64,000 bases of DNA from Patiria miniata. Its lineage: Eukaryota; Echinodermata; Asteroidea; Valvatida; Asterinidae. The notes beneath the pieces were generated by a model. It was not told the origin of the DNA. It did no database searches and saw only the letters and a list, made by a program, of their open reading frames with translations. The stretch covers positions 7,778,852-7,842,851 of the forward strand of contig NW_024037049.1 in the NCBI RefSeq assembly GCF_015706575.1, in the 5' to 3' direction. The translations under genes and the position numbers were made by a program. Positions 55,901 to 64,000 of the stretch are shown in pieces (the first letter of the stretch is position 1; every line of letters starts with the position of its first letter).

Positions 55901-57282
55901 GTTTGGGTTTGGTGTAACTGTTGAGAGGTTGTAGGTTGATGATGGGTCGCCAATTGCCCGACTTCTTCAGCGCAAGGAAAAAGGTTGAAGTGACGCCAAG
56001 AGTGGACCCCGTTGGAAGCAGAATGATGGCGTTCTTGTCTATCAGAGAGATGATTTCCTTCTCCAACGCCGCCCGGCGTGCAGGATCTGAGGGAACAGGA
56101 GTTGGTTGTCTTGGAGGTTGTAGAGGAGGGTTGCTGGTGAATTCCAGACGGTACCCTGTCGAGATCGTTTAAAGAACCCAAATGTCCGAGGTTACGTGAG
56201 ACCATCTCTGACTGAACTCCCCAAGACGACAACCTACTGGACCCGAAGCTGGATGTATGAAAACTGTGTTGTAGTCAGAGGCCCTTGTTACCTCGCGACC
56301 CCCGGGACTTGAAAGGACGCGAATATCTGGGGGGCTGTCTCCTGGTGTAGCGGGAGGAAGACGAAGAAGCCTGATGCCCCTGAAACTTAGACTGGTGGGA
56401 GCCCTTGTCGGTAGAAAACGGGCGTTGATTCTTCTTGCTGGGCTGACTGGGGACAAATGTAGAGGGGCGTTTGGCTGAACGCCGACGAAGATCGAACTTG
56501 TCTTCAGCTATGAGGCGTTTGGCTTCATGTAACATAGTCTCGTCGAACCTGTTGTCAAAGAGATCACGCCCAACCAGGGGAAGGTCTAGCATGCGATCCT
56601 TCACCCCAAGTGAAGGGAGAAACAACTTGTCTAAACAAGGGAGCGTCGCAGCAACGAAGTTGAAGCAAAACCCAAACTAAATTCCTTGAGGCAAAAACTC
56701 AGACAATCATCCAAAAAATGTAAAACTAGGTTGAGAATACGAACCCGTAGTATGGCTGACTGAAGATGATGGTGGTGGTGGTGCCCCAAGCCTCTGTGAC
56801 CCAGCGGGGCTGGTCAGATTACTGAGGGACCTTTGGGTTTCGAACGCCAAGCCCTGCCGTCCCGCCTGCACATGCGAGTCGACCTGTTGTTCCGAGAGCG
56901 TGCATGTGCTCCTGCAGACTGCCGTAAGAATGCGGATTTGTCGGGGAGTGGCCGTAATTCTCATTGGAGGAATTATCACGCTTGGATTGAGTAGAGGGTG
57001 ACTTTCCGGTAGAACGGCTTGAGACAGTTTTCTTTTTGGTTTTGGCGGAGTCTGCCATTTTGTAATCACAGCGAGAACAGCTAAAAATTGTACGTCTTTA
57101 CACTACGCGTTGCTGAAAAAACTAGGACGAGCTATTACGTTACAGGGTCCTTTGTGGGCGTGGGGCATGCAGTGGACAATGAGGGTGTGGCTTGGGCGCT
57201 ATTCTTTTCAGCGAACGTTTGTGCGCATGCGCGGTGATATGCAAATGTAGGTAAACAGAGGTGAGGTATTTTCTGTAATTGA
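52951..57282 (-). mobile_element. DIRS-type retrotransposon, best preserved copy (copy 1)
   Basis: Treated as a fossil. It has inverted terminal repeats of about 160 bp (52951-53110 and 57113-57282; GTAAACAGAGGTGAG at the outer side, AGGACGAGC inside). Minus-strand parts in order: gag-like region (56275-57069, basic and Ser-rich, shorter than usual), reverse transcriptase and RNase H (54607-56066; YLDDWLIVG and LTTDASTLGWGAHL boxes), and a tyrosine recombinase region (53371-54680; H-x-x-R and Y motifs visible). An internal complementary region (53140-53225) follows. The layout is that of DIRS elements. It looks nearly full length but is broken in a handful of places. It is the youngest of the three copies, inserted into a CRE-rich repeat. 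Confidence 0.88.
53140..53225. repeat. Internal complementary region of the DIRS-type copy 1
   Basis: GTAAACAGAGGTGAGTATTT, then CTTACTAGAATGG, AAAATCCCTTTGGATTTTAG, then ACAGAAAATACCTCACCTCT and GTTTACCTACATTTGC. It combines complements of the outer edges of both terminal repeats, as known for DIRS elements, and lies beside the 3' terminal repeat as the family requires. Confidence 0.85.
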
Positions 57283-57660
57283 AAGATCATTTTGTTGAAG
57301 AGTTATAGATGAAAGAAGATCGTCATTTTTTCAACGAAAATCGCTTGTAATTTGACACCCGATGACGTCATAATGACGTCAGTGTAATATGCACCACTCG
57401 GAATGAGGGTCAATATTATGTTAAAAGTTACAAGTTCATATCATATACCGTTTAGGAGAAAACCCGCGGAAACGTGCTATGCAGAAGAAAAAAAAAAAAA
57501 AAGAAAGAAAGAAAGATTAATCGCAACAAATCCAAAGAGTGGTCGGGTTGTGCCCTACCACTCAATGATGGCAGTTTGCAGTTGAAAAAATATACACATG
57601 AAATTACTTTAAAAAGATTAAAGGAGATCAAAAAAGTTAACACTTTGAGGGCGGGGGGGC
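57283..57660. other. End of CRE-rich repeat and A-rich tract
   Basis: ACCCGATGACGTCATAATGA followed by CGTCAG at 57357, then an A-rich/AAAG tract at 57487-57515. No gene. Confidence 0.5.
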
Positions 57661-57990
57661 TATTTCCAGCTCAAGGTTTTAACACTCATAACAATGAGCA
57701 GATAATCTGGTGTTAAACAGTGTAAATGATTCAATTAATAGAGAGTCCCTTACGTGCGATGGTAAACTACTCCAGATTCGGGGGAAGACATGACTAGGTG
57801 TGTTTTTGAGGGTTTGAGTTCTACTATAGTGGTGATTAAATGTGAGACAATCCTGGTGACGAGTGTTCACTACTGTGTTGGCCTTCAGTGATTGGCAGTC
57901 AACTAAGTTAAATAGGACTTTAACTGTGAAGGAAACTATGTGCTGATAAGAACTTTCCTGCTTAAAGTTCTAAAAGAACTTGTCTTTATT

Positions 57991-58030
57991 AGTTATTACC
58001 ACATGGTGTTACCGCAAACTGAAACGATAC
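57991..58030 (+). repeat. 40-bp inverted repeat in LINE, copy 1
   Basis: AGTTATTACCACATGGTGTT followed by ACCGCAAACTGAAACGATAC. The complement lies at 58861-58900. It is preceded by AAGTTCTAAAAGAACTTGTC. Confidence 0.9.
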
Positions 58031-58860
58031 TGATACTCCACCATGCAAAGCCTCAAATCTTATAAACTATGTGCTTCTGTCTACGAGCATCTAAAGTCAT
58101 CCAATTCAAAGCACATAATCTGTCTTCATATGACATTGCACCTTTGGGCTGTTTGAGACACATTCTACTTGCCCTTTTCTGCACTCTCTCAAGTTTGGCT
58201 GCATTGGATGCTGTGTATGGGGACCAAGCTGGCAACCCATATTCTGGTACGGGCAAGACAAGTGAACGATAGAGGGATGTCAAGGCCTTGGTTGAAGCAC
58301 CACCTGCAATATGCCAGATAAAGCCTAATGTCTTATTGGCCTTTGAGACAGTGGCATCGACGTGATCGTTCCAGTTCAGTGAGTCGTTGATGATAATCCC
58401 AAGATATTTGAATGTAGGTGTTACATTGAGCGATTAACCATGAAGAATGTAACTTGGAAGAACTGCTGGTTTCCGGGATCTGGATATGTGCATGACCTTG
58501 GTTTTCTTTGTATTCAGCTGCATACCATTGAGATTGCTCCATTGTTCAAGTGCAGTTAGGTCCGACTGGAGGGAGAGTTCATCTTGGGGTGAGTTGATTG
58601 GCTGATAGAGGAGTGTATCATCCGTAAAGAGTGCACAGTTTGTGGATAAGTTATGAGAAATGTCATTAATAAACAGATTAAACAGGAGGGGGCCCAAGGA
58701 CACTGCCCTGGGGGACACCTGAAGTAACTGACCAGTGCCCACTCAGAGAAGCATCTCCAATACGCGACACGTTGTTGACGACCTATTAGAAAGGACTTTA
58801 TCCAGGTCCATGTCAATCCACGAATATTGAAGTTGCTGGCAGGTTTGCTATGTAACATAT

Positions 58861-59060
58861 GTATCGTTTTGGTTTGCGGTAACACCATGTGGTAATAACT
58901 ACTGCTTAGAAGATATTAGTTCTGAGAAGAACTTGTCCTGCTTATTATCAACTTTGCTAAGTAGTTTTTGTTCTGTTAAGAACAGTCCTGCTGTAAGTTC
59001 TAAATGAACTTGTCTTTGGTCTCAACGTTTCGACTAGCCTGCTGTAGTCATCGTCAGGAG
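58861..59060 (-). repeat. Insert in LINE with inverted copy 2 and a GTCGAAACGTTG motif
   Basis: Contains the complement of 57991-58030 (58861-58900). On the minus strand it also has CTGACGATGACTACAGCAGG followed by CTAGTCGAAACGTTGAGACC, a phrase typical of some Penelope-like and SINE tails. It separates RT motif A from the rest of the palm, so it is not part of the LINE. Confidence 0.7.
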
Positions 59061-61029
59061 ACTGTAAAATAAGTAACATATGGTGAGGCATAACATCAAA
59101 AGCCTCACTAAAATCGAGGAAAATTACATCGAGTCGAGGAGGGTGCGGTTTATCCAAGATAGTTACCCAATCATGGATTGTGTTTGCAAGCTGGGTGACA
59201 CATGATTTGGAGGCAGTGAAACCATGTTGCTGGGGGTTGCCGAGGCAGAGTGATGATACATGGTTGTGGATGTTGTCAGCAACAGCCCTCTCCAACAACT
59301 TGCAGATGATTGATGTCAACACTACTGGACGGTAATTCTTGATATCGGTACGACTGCCAGACTTGAAGACCGGAGATATTTGTGAGAGTTTCCAATCTGC
59401 TGGGACAACGCCCCTCTCTGCATCAGAGGCAGAGCAATTGATGATGCATTTGCTTTTAAAATTCTTGGTGGTATAGCGTCGTGACCTGTTGCTTTATGAG
59501 GATTTAAGTTGGACAGCAAGTTAACAAGCCAGCCAAGGTTCACTGTTGTGGGGTGAATCTCTGGAATTGGGAAGTCACAAGATGATGGGGTCTCTGCAGG
59601 AGCCTCCGTTGGAGTATGGACAGAGGTGAAGAACTTGTTGAATGTATGACAAATATCGGCAGGCTTGTAGAGCTGTGTCTTGGCTGTCCTGAACGCAGGT
59701 GGACATTTGGATTTTCTAAGGTCCTTAACAAAGCTCCAAAAGCTACGTTTGTTTTCCGGTAGAGCAAACAAGTCATTGATGTATTTCCAGTACTCCTTCT
59801 TAGTTTTGTTTTTCACCTCATTACGGATAAGTTTATAACTGCTCCAGTCACTGCTGTCACCACTTGATTTGGCCTTGACAAAAAGTTTTTGTTTCTGTTT
59901 GATGAGGTGTTTCAGTGCAGGTGTTATCCATGGGGACATGCGACGATTGCATGTCTTCCTGGGAACGCTGTCTCGAATCGCTGCATCCAATATGTCCATG
60001 AACCCCTCCCATGATTCCATGGGATCACTGTGGTTCATGAATGCAGTCCCTGGCGCAAGATGTATAACTGTCTCTAAATGTGAGAAGTCAGCTTTTTTGT
60101 ATTGCATAAATGAGCGGAGGATTTTGGGTTCAGGGGGAGTTCTATTTGCAACAAATGAGAAAAACACTGCATGGTGATCACTGCTGACTGGATTTGCTAC
60201 TGTTTCTACTGAACGGAATTTCTCCTGCCGGTTTGTGAGAATAAGATCGATGATAGTCCCAGACGACGAAGAATTATTTGATGGCCGGGTCACTTCATCA
60301 ACCAGTTGAATGAGGCCTATTGAGTTGATTTCTCCTTGCAAATTCGTCAGTGAGGAAGATTCTGTACACCAGTTTATATTGAAGTCACCTAGCAGTATCA
60401 TTCCTTCAAAGTTATGAAGATCTGATTGGAGGTTGTCACAGACATCTTGAAGTTTATCAAAAAATGTTACATCTGCGTTGGGGGGGGGGGCGGTACACAA
60501 TTCCAACAAGCCATTTTGAGTGTCTTAGGGTCAGTGATAAGAAAGTTACCTCCGTGTCAGTGGGGTTAAGGTGGTCGAGATAGCCAGAAGCAACGGATCC
60601 TTCACTATTGCCATGATGCCACCACCTCGGTTATTCCGGTCACGTCGGATAGTGGAATATCCAGGTATGCTTAGGAAATTATTTGCTGACAGCCATGTCT
60701 CTGTGATGCAGACAATGTCCACAGGATGAAGCTCCAGAAATGACTGCATGTCCTGTTGCTTACTACAGATACTACCAGCGTTGAGAAGTAGACCGGAGAT
60801 GGAATTCCTGTAAGTCTTTGAAGATGCAGGGAAGTCCATAGGATAGTTGTTCCAATTATTATCAGGTTCCACTGTAGAATTGAGCTCATGATCACTGCCA
60901 AACTCCTCATGAAATGAACTGTCAGAGCATGATGAAAATTGCAGCTTGTACACACAGCAAAGGTTTAGGAATGACGGGGGCGGTATGGGGTTTTGAGCCT
61001 CCCCATATCCATGAAATGTCCCATTTGGT

Positions 61030-64000
61030 CTGCGTCTCCAATAGCCTCTCCTATTCAAACTCCTACTGCCCGGCTTCTCGTGCCGATCCCTGTTTCCAAC
61101 TGAGGGCAGAGGTGTGCAGGCGGATCTCTGGCGCCTTAAAACCAGACCACTCCGGGTAGGTGGGGCTCGTCAGCCTTGGTTGGCTGCTCACCTAGGAGAG
61201 TGATACTCTGATTCTAAACTCGGGCGGGTGGGGCTCGTAGCCTTGGTTGGTTGCCCACCCAAGTGCTGAACACGTCACTACAAGTCACATTTCCACTACT
61301 GGCTAACGTGTTCCTGGCCAGGGGCGACCTACATCATATCCAGTAGAGCTCGGCCGCTGTATGCCACCGGAAACAGGCTGTTCAGGGCCAATCACCCATT
61401 CAGTTCTGCCAGACCCGGACTAAAATATTGTCTGGCAAAGAAACGATTACGAAAACTACAAGAATGAATCTAAATACTACAATGAAGGCAGCTGGGCGTC
61501 CGTCTACTAATGACTCCATGACGGGCCAGCGGGAAACCGGAAAGTCATCACGGACCGTTGGTCCTGATAAGCGTCGTCTGGAAATCCCCAGTTAACCATC
61601 ACCATTGTGTATGCTCCAACGGAGTGCTCCGCCGTTTCTGACAAGGATGCATTCTACACTTCACTGAATGACCACTTGGACCAAGTCAAGAGGCACAACA
61701 TCCACTTAGTCCTAGGTGATTTCAACGCTAGAGTTGGACTAGACAGCCATTCCCATCACCCGACAGTTGTAGGACGACACTGCTTTTATGAGACCACAAA
61801 TGACAATGGTGAGCGGCTAGTCACCATGTGTGAAGAAAACAACTTGCGTCCAGCACAAATGAGATTCCCCCAGCCTAGATCACGACTCTGGTCATGGCGT
61901 CACCCCTCAGGCTCTGTGCACCAGCTGGATCACATCTTGATAAACAACAAGTGGGTTAACTCTCTACGGAATTGCCGTGCTTACAGCACAGTTGAACTGG
62001 ATTCTGACCATCGCATTGTCAGCATTACCCTAGTCACCAGTCTTAGAACTAGCAAGGGTAGGCCATCTCGACGAACAAACAACTGGAAGAGACTGCAAGA
62101 CCCTGCCATTAAGGAGAAGTTTCAACTCGAGCTATCCAACAGATTTGAAGCACTCCAGAATGACATCACTTCAACAATTTCTGAATGGTATGACAGCTTT
62201 GAAACCGCTGTAAAGGAAGTGGTTGAAAATGTGATCGGGGAACGCAGACCATGTGAAATGCCAAGCTGGGTGTCAGAAGAAACCATGAAACTCAAAGATG
62301 AAAGAGATGAGGCCAAAAAGAGGTACTCAATATCAAAATCACAACAATCAAGGGAGAAGTGGAGGAAACTTAACACCTCTCTGAACGAATCATACAAGAG
62401 GGATGAAAATGCCGCACTCAACAAACAGATTGATGATCTCAAGCTAGCAGATGAAATGGGAGACTACACCACTACATGGAAAATTATCCATGACCTCTCG
62501 GGGAATGACAAAAGAACAAGTGTCAAAGTCAGAAAGAGAGATGGAACAGTCCCTGCTAGTGATTCAGAACTGCTTTCAGAGTGGAGTAAATATTTCAGCT
62601 CCTTACTCAATAATGAAAATGGCCCTTAATCAGAGCTACCCCCACCTGCTGTGAAGGACTTGCCCACCATCACCGACTCTCCTTCACAGTATGAGACAGC
62701 CAAAGCCATCAAATCTTTGAGAACCAACAAGGCAGCGGTCTTGATTGTGCAATAACTGCTGAAGCTCTACAGAGTGGAGGTGATCAGATGATAGACGCCA
62801 TCCATAGTTTCTGTGTTGAGGCGTTTACAACATTATCACCACCGCATCAGTGGACCATAAATGTCATTGTACCAGTGCCCAAGAAAGGGGATCTCTCTCT
62901 CATGACTAACTACCGCGGGATCAGTATCACATCAATAGCTGCAAAAGTTTTCAACAAAATTCTGCTCAACAGGATTCGCCCCGTCGTTGATCCAATACTG
63001 AGGAGCAACCAAGCTGGCTTCCGTCCGGGACGCAGTTGTGCTCAGCAGATTCACGTCCTTCGAAGGGTAATGGAAGGCTTCAAAGACCACCAACTTCCTC
63101 TTGCTGTCACCTTTATTGACTTCAGGAAAGCCTTTGACTCCATCAACAGAGCTGTAATGTTTTCCATATTACGCCACTATGGCATACCCGAAGCAGTGGT
63201 TAGCGCCATACAAGCCATGTATGTTAACTCTCGAAGTGCTGTTATGGTGGGTGGAAGAATCTCAGAGCCTTTTGATGTATCCACTGGAGTTCTGCAAGGG
63301 GATGTGCTTGCTCCTTTTGTGTTCATCATAGTTGTTGACTACCTTCTAAACAAAGCCACCGCTGGTTTGGATTCTGGAGTCGTAACTCATCCACGTCTAT
63401 CTAGGAGATATCCGGCAAAACAGTTTAATGATCTTGACTTTGCTGACGACATCGCCCTTTTTTAGTCTACGTTACCACGGGCCCAGGCACAGTTATCCAT
63501 GACAGCTTCAGTTGCAGAAGGCGTTGGCCTCATAATTAATGTACCCAAGACAGAGTACATTATGTCATATCGTGAGCCTTCCCCCTCACTTCATGTCTAC
63601 GGCAGTCCAATAAAACATGTGACTGATTTTAAATATCTGGGATCCATGGTAGCATCCAGCGCAACTGACCTCAAAAGACGCAAGGCACTGGCCTGGACGA
63701 CTTTTTGGAAGTTGGAACAGCTGTGGAGAAGCCCCTCCTTACCAATTATCACCAAAATGAAGTTGTTCAACACAACATGCATCACAGTTCTCCTCTATGT
63801 ATTGGGTAATCTCCAAAGACATGGAAAGTAAAATAAACGCTTTTGCTACCGCATTATGCTGAGCATCAAGCGCACCGACCATGTCCCCAATGCCACCATC
63901 TATACTATGACCAACTCAAACCCTCTTGTGGAGCGTGTAAGAACTCGGCAGCTCAAGTTCCTTGGGCACATACTCCGCATGCCAGACGATGAGCCTGCAA
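61030..64000 (+). mobile_element. RTE-like LINE, internally deleted, running off the window
   Basis: 61030-61480 is an untranslated leader with two copies of GGGTGGGGCTCGTAGCCTTG-like sequence (61156, 61226). A short open start (MKAAGRPSTNDSMTG) follows at 61483. The endonuclease is entered only at TITIVYAPTE (61594): LVLGDFNARVGL, NGERLVTMCEENNL, LDHILINNKW, SDHRIVSITL; its first part is missing. A stop occurs at 62627 and a frame change near 62737. RT: VPVPKKGDLSLMTNYRGISI, LRSNQAGFRPGRSCAQQIHV, FIDFRKAFDSINRA, FADDIALF with a stop just after (63463), KYLGSMV. The C-terminal VRTRQLKFLGHILRMPDDE reaches the edge. The GERLV..DHILI and NYRGIS patterns fit the RTE group. Confidence 0.85.

Larger units (their letters stand above)
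57680..61058 (-). mobile_element. CR1/L2-group LINE, near full length but degraded
   Basis: Minus-strand coding in order: endonuclease start (60546-60830; LLLNAGSICSKQQ, VDIVCITETWLS, GGGIMAIVKD), endonuclease rest and spacer (59322-60509; MILLGDFNINW, IIDLILTNRQ, SSDHHAVFF), RT start and fingers (HKATGHDAIPPRIL; ICKLLERAV; QHGFTASKSCVTQL), RT motif A (FLDFSEAFDVMPHHMLL), RT palm (58434-58840; LGPLLFNLFINDISHNLS; FTDDTLLY, where the family has F-A-D-D), C-terminus (LEYG-like PVPEYGLPAWSPYTAS at 58200, FPRIWSSLPSHVRDS at 57750). A G run at 60480-60491 shifts the frame, and there are other frame changes. Two inserts carrying inverted copies of a 40-bp sequence interrupt it at about 57940-58045 and 58857-59060. 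Confidence 0.85.

Overview
This is animal nuclear DNA dominated by transposable elements, not a prokaryotic or viral segment. The evidence is one spliced host gene with GT/AG borders and matching phases, a tRNA-headed SINE, LINE fragments of several clades, a Penelope-like element, DIRS-type retrotransposons, hAT- and pogo-like non-autonomous DNA elements, and much hairpin-rich repeat DNA. The mix suggests a marine invertebrate, perhaps a deuterostome such as an echinoderm, hemichordate or lancelet. The species cannot be fixed from the sequence alone.

Host gene. Six exons on the minus strand (30861-30665, 30536-30405, 29368-29189, 25281-25158, 5907-5717, 482-311) join in phase with canonical splice sites. 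They encode the C-terminal part of a protein I recognise as LRRC9-like. The encoded order resembles a degenerate PARP catalytic fold. The introns carry most of the repeats of the first 30 kb, including one of about 19 kb (5908-25157). Earlier exons were not found upstream of 30861.

Layout. 1-6 kb: exon, a 180-bp direct duplication, a Penelope-like element whose two halves lie head to head, a foldback repeat, exon. 6.5-24.9 kb: clustered hairpin-capped repeats rich in TGACGTCA (CRE), CACGTGA (E-box) and ACCGGAAGT (ETS-like) words. This stretch also holds a large palindrome/duplication at 12.7-17.3 kb, a 145-bp nuclear-receptor-site satellite at 17.9-18.95 kb, a hAT-type element at 9.3-10.0 kb and a LINE tail. 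25-31 kb: host exons with LINE scraps in the introns. 31.0-34.0 kb: worn DIRS-type copy. 34-43 kb: mostly unrecognised DNA with small hAT elements, a hairpin MITE and a second 145-bp repeat array. 43-51.6 kb: an old DIRS-type copy opened by later insertions (SINE, a 3.4-kb pogo-like element, a hAT element). 51.65-57.5 kb: a CRE-rich repeat carrying a LINE tail and the best preserved DIRS-type copy, with inverted ends. 57.6-61.06 kb: CR1/L2-like LINE on the minus strand. 61.03-64 kb: RTE-like LINE on the plus strand, running off the window.

Most notable. (1) Several repeats that look unrelated inside share one end architecture: a short 5' hairpin followed by a tag word, and a 3' hairpin whose arms carry the same tag. 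The tag differs between families but agrees between the two ends of one element, as in Helentron/HINE-type non-autonomous rolling-circle elements. (2) These elements carry dense arrays of CRE, E-box, ETS and ERR-type words. (3) The host protein's C-terminus reads like a pseudo-PARP domain. (4) A pogo-like TIR element encloses a piece resembling a glutaminase exon. All were read by eye with no database search.
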